Assembly: GCA_039196965.1 (NCBI GenBank)
Contig: JBCCUK010000001.1
Span: forward strand, 135,866-199,865
Source: CALLCD01 sp039196965
GTDB taxonomy: Bacteria; Pseudomonadota; Alphaproteobacteria; Caulobacterales; Hyphomonadaceae
Direction of reading: 5' to 3'
Length of the DNA stretch: 64,000 nucleotides
Shown: in pieces, positions 52,251-60,147 of the stretch
Position numbering within the stretch: position 1 is the first letter of the stretch
Layout of the letters: each line of letters starts with the position of its first letter
Program-made: the position numbers and the translations under genes
Notes under the pieces: model-generated
The model's input: only the letters and a program-made list of their open reading frames with translations
The model's database searches: none
Told to the model about the DNA's origin: nothing

Positions 52251-54488
52251 TTAAAAAGTCAAAGTGATCTCACCACCGAAAGTACGTGGCGGAGCCACAA
52301 TGCGGGTCACAAAACCGAAATCGGATAGATCGAATGCATTGGTGAAATATTCCTCGTCACCTAGATTATTAACAAAGAAAGCAGCTTCCCAGATATTGGA
52401 TGGATGCTGATAGCCGACACGAGCATTCACAATTGTATAGCCCTCTTGACCGATTAGTGGATTATTTTCGGTTGAGAAGAATTGATCTGATTTATAAGCA
52501 GCTGAGGCCTGAATATATAAAGAGCCCAGATTGTCACTTATCTCGTGATCATAGCGCGCTAATGCAGTAATTGACGTCTTTGGGGTGAATGCGATGCGAT
52601 TGCCAGAAAAGTCAGCACCAGTATCACTCATGAAATCCGTCAACTCACTATCAAGGATAGCACCGGTAACATTAAGCAGCAAATTATCGATCGGATAGTA
52701 CAGTACATCGAATTCGAACCCAAAGACTTCAGCGCCACTGGAATTATCAAGCACTTGAATTGGTAGGGCGTCTGTATTCACAAGTGTAAAAACTTGCAAA
52801 TCTTTGAAGTCGTTAAAAAAGACAGAAGCATTTAGTCTGAGACGATCATCGAAAAAATCCGACTTAATTCCCAATTCATAAGCGGTGAGGAATTCAGGCT
52901 CGTAAGGCTGCACCTGCTCGGCTGCCGCAATTGGATCGAGAGCCAAAAACCCGCCATTAAACCCGCCACTTTTAAAGCCTCGAGAGACACTTGCAAAGAG
53001 CAATATATCGTCTGTGGCTTTATAGTCTGCACCAAACCGCCAGGAGAAAGCACCATCGTCAAGTTCGAGATCGTCGAAGTCGTAAATCACCAGTCCATCG
53101 GGACCAAATAAAATATCATCTTCCAGTGTCCCTAATGCGTCGAACCGACGCTCTTCATTTGTGTAACGCCCCCCCAAGGTCACGGTTAATCGATCTGTTA
53201 TAGAAACATCAGTTTGTCCAAAGACAGCAAATGTATCAGTCTCCTGCTCATTAAGCACTCTCGCCAATAAAATCGCAGCGCCGCCGGTAGTAACACCAAA
53301 AGGATCTGAGAGGCCGCCTGTCAAAACGCGAAGTTCTCTGAAGAGATCGATGGTCTGATTTTGTGTCAAATCCTCAGTTAGATAGAATCCACCTAATTGC
53401 CATTCAAAGCGATTATGTGTTCCGGAAAAGCGAATTTCCTGCGTAAACGTTTGCGATTCAACACCAAAATCAACGAAGATAAGATCTAGAGGAGAAGCAT
53501 CCGTTTCCTCTTGAACAGTGCTGTCAACGTCGTCGAATGCTGACACCGTCGTGAGTCTAATCGATCCAAAATCGATATTTGCTTCGATGTATCCACCAAT
53601 ATTATCAATGTCGGTTCCGATATCTCGGTTATATTCGCCGGTAAAAATGTCCTCCGGGCCCGAATAGCCGAGGACGTCCACGCCGCCCGGCAAGATCCCT
53701 AAATGATTGAATCTAAACGTATCCTGATTAACGTGCGCACCATGAATATTACTACGAAGCGTAAAGTTATCAGTGACATCAATATCAACAATGCCGCGCC
53801 ATGAGAGTGTATCAGCCCCATTTTCGCTTTCGCCGTTGACCAGATTCTCAACAAACCCGTCAGAGTCTACTTTGCTGACCGCTGCGCGTGCACGCACACG
53901 ATCCGTAATTGGACCGGAGATCGCCGCTTCAATCTCACTACTATCAAAGTTGCCGTAATTTGCTCTTAAACGGAAATCGAATTCGTCGGTCGGCTTGTTG
54001 GAGATGAAGCGAATGGCACCGCCGGTTGTATTTCTGCCATAGAGCGTACCTTGGGGTCCTTTAAGCACCTCAAGGCGCTCCGTGTCGAAAAATTGGAAAG
54101 ACGTTAAAATTGGAGAGCTAATATAGGCCTCATCGCTGTATATACCGATTGGACCAGCATTGTTGGTGTTGAAGTCATTCAGTCCGGCACCGCGAAGAAA
54201 TACGATTAACTGAGAGCCGTCGCCACTTGATGTGGAGATTTCTAGACCGGGTATAATCTCACCAAGATCGTTTGACTGGTTGATCCCAAGCGCATCGAGC
54301 GCGTCGCCTGTAAATGTCGCAATGGAAATTGGAACATCCTGCTGGTTCTCGGATTTTTTCTGTGCTGTCACGACAATTTCGTCGAGAAGCCGCCCCTCGT
54401 CTGTCGGCTGCTCCTGTGCCGCTGCTTCCACACCAGTCACCGCAACGACAATTGCGCTCGTCGACAAGAACGCCCTCTTTAAGTCCAT
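52251..54488 (-). CDS. TonB-dependent receptor
   Basis: A 745-residue outer-membrane receptor for import of an unknown substrate. A signal peptide covers about 1-24 (STSAIVVAVTGVEAAAQ). A TonB box is near 35-45 (LLDEIVVTAQKK), then the plug (DVPISIATFTGDALDALGI, VFLRGAGLNDF, LEVLKGPQGTLYGRNTTGGAI), and a 22-strand-type barrel ending with a terminal Phe (GEITLTF). This resembles the large IroN-like receptor group of Sphingomonadales and related bacteria, used for siderophores, sterols or other hydrophobic compounds. The gene is visibly more A/T-rich than the housekeeping genes. Neighbours on both sides are TetR regulators, one broken. A palindrome lies just upstream of its start. Confidence 0.93.
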   Translation of the reverse strand: MDLKRAFLSTSAIVVAVTGVEAAAQEQPTDEGRLLDEIVVTAQKKSENQQDVPISIATFTGDALDALGINQSNDLGEIIPGLEISTSSGDGSQLIVFLRGAGLNDFNTNNAGPIGIYSDEAYISSPILTSFQFFDTERLEVLKGPQGTLYGRNTTGGAIRFISNKPTDEFDFRLRANYGNFDSSEIEAAISGPITDRVRARAAVSKVDSDGFVENLVNGESENGADTLSWRGIVDIDVTDNFTLRSNIHGAHVNQDTFRFNHLGILPGGVDVLGYSGPEDIFTGEYNRDIGTDIDNIGGYIEANIDFGSIRLTTVSAFDDVDSTVQEETDASPLDLIFVDFGVESQTFTQEIRFSGTHNRFEWQLGGFYLTEDLTQNQTIDLFRELRVLTGGLSDPFGVTTGGAAILLARVLNEQETDTFAVFGQTDVSITDRLTVTLGGRYTNEERRFDALGTLEDDILFGPDGLVIYDFDDLELDDGAFSWRFGADYKATDDILLFASVSRGFKSGGFNGGFLALDPIAAAEQVQPYEPEFLTAYELGIKSDFFDDRLRLNASVFFNDFKDLQVFTLVNTDALPIQVLDNSSGAEVFGFEFDVLYYPIDNLLLNVTGAILDSELTDFMSDTGADFSGNRIAFTPKTSITALARYDHEISDNLGSLYIQASAAYKSDQFFSTENNPLIGQEGYTIVNARVGYQHPSNIWEAAFFVNNLGDEEYFTNAFDLSDFGFVTRIVAPPRTFGGEITLTF

Positions 54489-54505
54489 GACATACTCCCA
54501 TAGTC

Positions 54506-54534
54506 TAGTATTTACTAGGTGCTAGCTAATACTA
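54506..54534. promoter_or_regulatory. Palindrome upstream of the TonB receptor, candidate operator
   Basis: TAGTATT (54506-54512) and AATACTA (54528-54534) are perfect inverted arms around a 15-base centre containing CTAG units. The site lies 18-46 bases upstream of the receptor start, where a repressor could block transcription. The nearby TetR-family genes are plausible regulators. The repeat is seen; the function is inferred. Confidence 0.4.
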
Positions 54535-55331
54535 TAATTCTTATCAAGTCTAATTCATGATTGACGGAAGCACCGCTGGATCTGAACCATTTTTAAGCAC
54601 CCTAGCGATAATTTTCATCAATTATTGGCCAGATGCGTCCAGCACGCCGTACTGAACTATCGCATAGTCGGCGATATTCGAACGCTTTCCGAACGAAGTT
54701 GCCACTGCGCTTCGATCAACAAAGCCAATAGCCACACTATTCGACTATACTCATTATACGAACTTATTTCCAACCTAGTCATGGACCAAAATGCCATTGC
54801 GATGCTTGGACCTTAACTGCATGCACAAGTCATCATCTTGATCGATTGCCAATCTTCCGCACCTTTCGCTGCTCTAGAACCGCATTATAGGCCAGAGGGG
54901 GCATGCCACACCTGAGCAAACAGGAACGCGTCGCCATAATCATGCCACTCACCTAGCCAGCAAATCGTTGTCAGGGCTGAAGGTTTGGCAAGTTTGCTGA
55001 GTCGGCGTTACGTCCTCTATGCAGTGTCGTTGAGAATCGCTTTGTCGAGATCTTAATTCACCAACAGATGCTTCAACCGGGCATTCTCTATCGAATCAAG
55101 CGAACCTATGGCTCATACTCGCTATTAGCATCCCTCGTTGGAGCCAAAATGCAGCTCCAGATGAGAGGTAGGGTTCAGCGCGGCTGCCGGACACTTATTC
55201 GTAAACCAACGGAGATGTTACTTCACAGCAATTTGTGTTTCGAAACGCGTGACATATTTACCTATTGCGCATATTTGAGCGAGCTGACGGCAGCGGAGAC
55301 ACTGAACCGCTCGTATGGAAGAGTGTTGACT
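54535..55331. other. Region without an intact gene, IS3 remnant inside
   Basis: About 800 A/T-rich bases between the TonB receptor and the TetR gene. The only recognisable piece is an IS3-type orfA fragment at 55018-55095. The region directly before 55332 holds a GGAAGAG ribosome-binding site for the TetR gene. Other short frames have no supporting features. Confidence 0.5.
55018..55095 (-). pseudogene. Fragment of IS3-family orfA (C-terminal part)
   Basis: Read leftward, the codons give ENARLKHLLVN, a stop, then DLDKAILNDTA and another stop. IS3-type OrfA proteins end in a leucine-zipper segment of the form ENARLKKLLAD.(L)LDxAILK, so the match is good apart from the internal TAA. It is a decayed remnant in the same orientation as the orfA start fragment at 56080-56160. 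Confidence 0.6.
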
Positions 55332-55961
55332 ATGGGTGATATGGTTCTTGATATCGATGGAGTGTTCGTCCCGAGGCAGGAACGCGCAAAGAAGACCTAC
55401 GAGAAAATACTTTTATCTGCACAGGAGATCCTTGAGGAATGCGGGATTGAAGCCCTCAACTCCAACGCCGTCGTTGAGCGCGCAGGGGTAACGGCCCCCG
55501 TCTTCTATAGGTACTTCAAGAATAAGCATGTTTTGCTGGCGGTACTTGGTGATCGATTGATTGAAGCGCAAAATGACATTTATCTTGATATCGCAAATCA
55601 ATACAACGAGAATGAGAATTCTGTCGACAATATTGAAGTATACGTCCTCGAAACACTTAAGCAAACCTATGACCTTCATCGAAAATTTGTAGGCGCCAAA
55701 GTGCTTCTGGCGGCCTTAAGAGCGATACCGAGCCTATCAGCGATGCGACTCAAAGGTAATCGCGAGATGGCGAATGTGACAACGGAACAGCTGATGCTAA
55801 TCAGGCCTGAACTCTCGAGAAATGAGGCGTATGAGCGGACACGAGTCGCTATCGAAATAGGCTATAGCATAGTTGAAATGTTGCTTGACGATAAGCGGTT
55901 ACCGAGAATGCGAATTCTTGAAAAGGCTGCTGCTTCCATAGTTTGTGCATACCTCAATTAG
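55332..55961 (+). CDS. TetR-family transcriptional regulator
   Basis: A 209-residue regulator with an N-terminal DNA-binding domain (KTYEKILLSAQEILEECGIE, then ALNSNAVVERAGVTAPVFYRYFKNKHVLLAVL). The frame is open upstream to 55068, but that part includes IS-remnant sequence. ATG 55332 is preceded by GGAAGAG and leads directly into the domain. The C-terminal ligand domain has no recognisable specificity. It lies between two fragments of IS3-type orfA, upstream of and divergent from the TonB receptor, which it may regulate. Confidence 0.85.
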   Translation: MGDMVLDIDGVFVPRQERAKKTYEKILLSAQEILEECGIEALNSNAVVERAGVTAPVFYRYFKNKHVLLAVLGDRLIEAQNDIYLDIANQYNENENSVDNIEVYVLETLKQTYDLHRKFVGAKVLLAALRAIPSLSAMRLKGNREMANVTTEQLMLIRPELSRNEAYERTRVAIEIGYSIVEMLLDDKRLPRMRILEKAAASIVCAYLN

Positions 55962-56302
55962 CCCAGTCGATGTAACTCCGTGATTTAAGCCATTCGGCGA
56001 ATATCACTGTTGGTGTTGTTAGTAGAAGGCGGCATAAACCAGTCTTGATAAAAGGCCCACAATCTTTAAGACGCTCTTTTCACAGACGGGTTTGTCGAAC
56101 TCTTGGCAGGCCAGATACCAGATGTGGATCTTGTTCTTCACTGAATTTGCTCTTGCGCATTGTCTGTCTCCGTTACGACAGACTCTCAATTCAAATGCGG
56201 GACCATTTGGGGCTCAGGTCAGCGGTCATAAGTTCTGCACAATATGATAGTAGCTAGCGCACCTTCTTCTGTAAGCATTACTCATTCAAGGAAGTGTGCG
56301 TC
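55962..56302. other. Intergenic region with IS3 remnant
   Basis: About 340 bases without an intact gene. It contains the start of a decayed IS3-type orfA on the minus strand (56080-56160) preceded by a GGAGACAGACA-type leader. No other feature is seen. Confidence 0.5.
56080..56160 (-). pseudogene. Fragment of IS3-family orfA (N-terminal part)
   Basis: From ATG 56160 leftward the product begins RKSKFSEEQ, the stereotyped N-terminus of IS3-group OrfA (RKSRFSEEQI). It diverges after about ten residues and stops at 56080. The upstream GGAGAC leader is also IS-like. It looks like the broken 5' end of an element whose orfA 3' piece is at 55018-55095. Confidence 0.65.
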
Positions 56303-56857
56303 ATGCTAGCCAACAAAGAGTTCTACTTTGTCCGGAATGTTCAAACGGACTGGAACCTCTCTCGAAGAGCACAAGGACAAACCGACGTCCCTTTAAATGT
56401 GACAGGGCGACAAGAAGCGTAGAGGGCGGCGCAGGCAGCGTCGACAGTAAACTTCGGCACCATTTGCTCGAGTCCCTTATCCAAAGCTCTCGAATCAGCC
56501 GAAATCATCGGAAGAGCGACCAACACAAGCATGCAGATCATTCCAGAGCTTGCTGAGTGTAGCTGGGGTGAGAGAGAAGGAGAAGTGAAAGGCGTTTGGT
56601 TCGAAAAATGGAAGAGGGGGCTCGAGCTGCCAGCAGGGGCAGAGACCTATGATGAGTTCCTAGACAGGGCGCTTGGAGTCATCAACAAAGCACTCTTGAA
56701 CCCCGGTCCAGTTTTGATCTTTGCCCTTGGTGGCGTTTATTGGGCTGCCCAAACTCATGGCACTCGAGAAACAGACGAAGCCCTGCCAAATGCGACGATC
56801 GTGAAACACAAACCTCCATCTCAGCAGCATCCCTGGTGGAGCACGTCTAAACTCTGA
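56303..56857 (+). pseudogene. Histidine-phosphatase (phosphoglycerate mutase-like) relic
   Basis: The frame from ATG 56303 reads FYFVRNVQTDWNLSRRAQGQ, matching the family start FxxxRHGQTDWN, then an in-frame TAG at 56420-56422. The same frame continues with TICSSPLSKALESAEIIGR, IIPELAECSWGEREG and LIFALGGVYWAA. In active members the first motif is RHG and the last is AHGG. Here the first catalytic His is Asn and the second is Leu. With the stop codon this indicates a dead gene rather than a pseudoenzyme, although the long open downstream part suggests recent decay. Confidence 0.8.
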
Positions 56858-57017
56858 GGCACTCGTCAGGACTGAACGCAGAAGCGGAAATTGGACTCGC
56901 GGGCATCTGCACATATCAATATGCAGAAGTGGATTTACCAAGTAACTGCCAACAAACTGAACCTCGCCATCTACCCTGGAATGAGCGGGATGCTTCAAAT
57001 GTACTTGAAAGCCCAAA

Positions 57018-58859
57018 ATGACCACCGAGTTTAAGATTGCTGCGCCAATCGCCAAAGCGCTTGCAGACAAAGGGTATGAAACACTGACCCCGGTCCAAGA
57101 GGCTGTCCTGGACCCTGCTTTATTCGGTCGAGACTTACTCGTCTCAGCTCAAACCGGGTCCGGCAAGACAGTGGCTTTCGGGCTCGCACTTGCGACATCG
57201 ATTTTGCGGGACGCAGCAGAGTTACTGGATGCCAAAACCCCGTCTGGGCTCATCGTTGCGCCAACACGAGAGCTTGCACTGCAAGTTACGAAAGAGCTGC
57301 AATGGCTTTTCGCGCCTGCCAAAGGGCGCGTTGTCTCTTGTATTGGCGGTGTTGATATTCGCGATGAAATACGGGCGCTTGAGAGAGGCGCGCACTTTGT
57401 TGTTGGGACACCTGGGCGGCTCGTGGATCATATTCGGCGTGGATCACTTGATCTAGATGAGCTCGAATGTGTTGTCCTCGATGAAGCTGACGAGATGATG
57501 GATATGGGCTTTCGAGAGGAGCTAGAACACATTTTGGATGCGGCCCCTGAAGACCGCCGCACGCTCATGTTCTCTGCTACTGTTTCCAAACCCATCGCCA
57601 AGCTTGCTGAAGCATATCAAAACGATGCCGTACGATTGAACACCATCTCTGCGCAATCAGCGCACAGCGATATCACCTATCAGGCGATGACTGTAGCTCC
57701 AGCAGATGTCGAGAAGGCAGTTATCAACCTACTTTTGTTCCACGATGCACCCAATGCGATTGTCTTTTGCTCTCGCCGAGATGCGGTCAACAAGCTCACT
57801 GCCCGACTAACCAATCGCGGGTTTTCCGTCGCCGCTCTTTCTGGAGAGTTCAGTCAGAAGGAGCGCAGCAACTCGGTTCTGGCGATGCGCGATGGCAGGG
57901 CGCGGGTTTGTGTTGCCACCGACGTGGCAGCGCGCGGGCTTGATTTACCTGGATTGGATCTGGTGATCCATGCGGACTTACCCCGCAACAAGGAGGGCCT
58001 TCTCCATCGCTCTGGCCGCACTGGCCGCGCAGGGCGACGTGGAATCTGTGCGCTGATCGTTCCGGTCCGCGCTCGGCGTCGAACCGAACGGCTTCTTCAA
58101 GATGCAAAAATCGAAGCGGAGTGGAAACTGCCACCATCAGCCATGGAGATCGAAGAGGCGTTGAACACGAAGCTGCTGGTCAATGAGGTGCTTCAGTCAC
58201 CACCGGAGGCATCCGAGGCACCGCTCGCAGACGCGCTTCTAGAAAGGTATCCCGCGGAGCATCTCGCTGCCGCGATCATTCGACTTACCCGCGCGAATGA
58301 TTCCGCGCCGGAAGTTCTCCAAGATCCTGGTGCTCAGAAGCAAAACCGGTCACGGAAAGACAGCTACGATCCTGATCGAGACGTCTCAGGGGAAAACCGG
58401 CGCAAGCGTGGTGGACGCCGTGAGGCGGACTTTCCGGACGGCCAATGGATCAAACTCGGTGTGGGTCGTAAGACAAAAGCCGATCCGAAATGGCTCATCC
58501 CAATGCTTTGCAAAGCTGGTGGATTTTCTCGCAACAGCATCGGTGCCATTCGGATTGATTCAGACGCCACACATGTTGAACTAGGACCAGATGCCGCAGC
58601 GAGGCTCATGGAGGCAGCTGGTGATCGTCAAATAATAGACAAGAGCATATGGGTCGAGCCAGCTGAGGCACCCGACACACCTGCGCCGAGACCGAGAAAG
58701 ACGGAAGACTCCAAACGGAAACGCTCGAAAAAAGTGCGACGGCCGACTCCCAAGAAAACTGGGGGCGGCTCTCCGCAGAAAAGGCGTTTAGGCCCCAAAA
58801 AACCTCGCGGCCCGAACGGCGAGAAAAAGCGCAGCAAAAAGAAGACAAACCTCACCTAG
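57018..58859 (+). CDS. DEAD-box RNA helicase with DbpA-like RNA-binding domain
   Basis: An ATP-dependent RNA helicase of 613 residues, probably for ribosome assembly or RNA remodelling. The helicase core has the Q-motif region TPVQEAVL, Walker A AQTGSGKT at 44-51, PTRELALQV, GTPGRLVDHI, DEAD at 155-158, SATV, VFCSRRDAV and HRSGRTGRAGRRG. Near residues 475-535 is a DbpA-type RNA-binding domain (WIKLGVGRKTKADPKWLIPM, VELGPDAAARLMEAA). The last ~50 residues are a Lys/Arg/Pro-rich tail. It stands alone, 160 bases after the phosphatase relic. Confidence 0.93.
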   Translation: MTTEFKIAAPIAKALADKGYETLTPVQEAVLDPALFGRDLLVSAQTGSGKTVAFGLALATSILRDAAELLDAKTPSGLIVAPTRELALQVTKELQWLFAPAKGRVVSCIGGVDIRDEIRALERGAHFVVGTPGRLVDHIRRGSLDLDELECVVLDEADEMMDMGFREELEHILDAAPEDRRTLMFSATVSKPIAKLAEAYQNDAVRLNTISAQSAHSDITYQAMTVAPADVEKAVINLLLFHDAPNAIVFCSRRDAVNKLTARLTNRGFSVAALSGEFSQKERSNSVLAMRDGRARVCVATDVAARGLDLPGLDLVIHADLPRNKEGLLHRSGRTGRAGRRGICALIVPVRARRRTERLLQDAKIEAEWKLPPSAMEIEEALNTKLLVNEVLQSPPEASEAPLADALLERYPAEHLAAAIIRLTRANDSAPEVLQDPGAQKQNRSRKDSYDPDRDVSGENRRKRGGRREADFPDGQWIKLGVGRKTKADPKWLIPMLCKAGGFSRNSIGAIRIDSDATHVELGPDAAARLMEAAGDRQIIDKSIWVEPAEAPDTPAPRPRKTEDSKRKRSKKVRRPTPKKTGGGSPQKRRLGPKKPRGPNGEKKRSKKKTNLT

Positions 58860-58912
58860 AGCCAACGCAGATACGTCGCAGAGCCGTTGCCTAGGTCAGA
58901 GTTGTTTTGCCC

Positions 58913-59347
58913 TTAAGGCAGAGCCTTGCTTTGCTTCTTCACGTTGTTGGCTCCCCTAATCAGTGAAAAGGCTAGGAACCCGGCTGGCCCGAACATGAAC
59001 GTTAGCGGCAGGGTAGGTAAGACTATCCAGAACGTGATGTTCTCGCGACGACCCGTTCGGCAGATCCAAGCGCCGATCAAAAGATCAAATGCAAGAAAAT
59101 GGACCCAACCAGCCATTATAGCCGTTGGGTTGGAAAACAGCTGTGTAACTTCGTCGAAGTTTCCAAAGCCACCGCCGTTTTCATTCGGAAGAAAGGCCAA
59201 ACCGACATATCCAATCGAGATTATGATGGGCACGATCAGCCCCGCAATGCGATCTGACCACTTGGTAATGAGCGGTGAAACAAGAAGTGTTGCCCAGCCG
59301 ACCATTGATAGCAGCCCAGCTGCGGAGAAAATGAGTTCCAGATCCAT
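58913..59347 (-). CDS. ABA4-like (DUF4281) membrane protein
   Basis: A 144-residue protein with four hydrophobic segments (about 7-27, 34-54, 80-98 and 108-130). The motif NPTAIMAGWVHFLAFDLLIG is characteristic of the ABA4-like family (DUF4281), with homologues from plants (neoxanthin synthesis) to bacteria, where the function is unknown. It is divergent from a MarR regulator. A perfect 16-bp inverted repeat fills the 78-base gap and is likely to control this gene. Confidence 0.85.
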   Translation of the reverse strand: MDLELIFSAAGLLSMVGWATLLVSPLITKWSDRIAGLIVPIIISIGYVGLAFLPNENGGGFGNFDEVTQLFSNPTAIMAGWVHFLAFDLLIGAWICRTGRRENITFWIVLPTLPLTFMFGPAGFLAFSLIRGANNVKKQSKALP

Positions 59348-59377
59348 CTAGCTCTCCTGTTCGAGAATCCATAAATA

Positions 59378-59433
59378 ACAGCCATCTATTGCATAATGCT
59401 TGCATGTGAAATTGTTTTGCAATAGATGGCTGT
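59378..59433. promoter_or_regulatory. Perfect 16-bp inverted repeat between the ABA4-like and MarR genes
   Basis: ACAGCCATCTATTGCA (59378-59393) and TGCAATAGATGGCTGT (59418-59433) are exact inverted copies with a 24-base spacer. The right arm covers the MarR start region (ATG 59426), the left arm lies 31 bases from the ABA4-like start. This is probably a pair of MarR operator sites controlling both genes. The repeat is seen, the role is inferred. Confidence 0.65.
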
Positions 59434-59881
59434 CATGGATGACATACGCACGATCAACGCGCTAAGGCTTCTGCAAAGCGCCGACGAGCTAAGAGACAGG
59501 CTGGCCGGAGCTTTTGCTGCCGTGCATGGACTGTCCGTCAATGAATTTTTCTTGCTGATGCACTTGGATCGAGCGCCCCAAAACAGGTTGCCTCGTGTTG
59601 AGCTTGCTAAGCGAATGCATGTCAGCGCATCTACTGTGACTCGAATGGTTGCGCCGATGGAGAAAGTTGGTCTCGTAAGTCGTGAAGTTGGAGCCCGAGA
59701 CGCGAGACTAGCATTCGTTGTTCTAACGAAAGCAGGGACAACGAAGCTTGGTGAAGCGCAGGCCACATTCGAAAAGCACGCCGGCTTCGTTTTCGCCGAC
59801 CGGTGGGAAGCCGAAGAACTAGATCTACTGTCTGAATTACTTTACCGCCTCGTGGCAGGGACATCCACAAATCTGACTTAG
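59426..59881 (+). CDS. MarR-family transcriptional regulator
   Basis: A 151-residue winged-helix repressor. The DNA-binding part is seen in LPRVELAKRMHVSASTVTRMVAPMEKVGLVSREVGARDARL, split here as RVELAKRMHVSASTVTRMV and EKVGLVSREVGARDARLAFV. An alternative start, ATG 59435 (MDDIRT), is equally possible; neither has a clear ribosome-binding site, so the transcript may be leaderless. It diverges from the ABA4-like gene and probably represses it and itself through the inverted repeat overlapping its start. Confidence 0.9.
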   Translation: MAVMDDIRTINALRLLQSADELRDRLAGAFAAVHGLSVNEFFLLMHLDRAPQNRLPRVELAKRMHVSASTVTRMVAPMEKVGLVSREVGARDARLAFVVLTKAGTTKLGEAQATFEKHAGFVFADRWEAEELDLLSELLYRLVAGTSTNLT

Positions 59882-60147
59882 CGTGCTGTGGGCGCATAAA
59901 GAGACATTAGTTTATAGGTCCAAAATAACCAGGAAATGAGCGTGATTTGCCTCTCCGCGCCGACCATCGGGGAGAGAATTTATTGCCTTGGTTATCTGGA
60001 TCTTGCGTCTTGAGATGTAAGCATTGATATTGTAGCCACCTTTTGCCGAGCAACTGCTTTGTAAGAATTCTCCTCTTGTGCGCTGTATAACCTGTCGTAT
60101 GAGGCAACTTAACGACGGGGTTGTCGCGTCGGTTTTCAGGATCTCCA

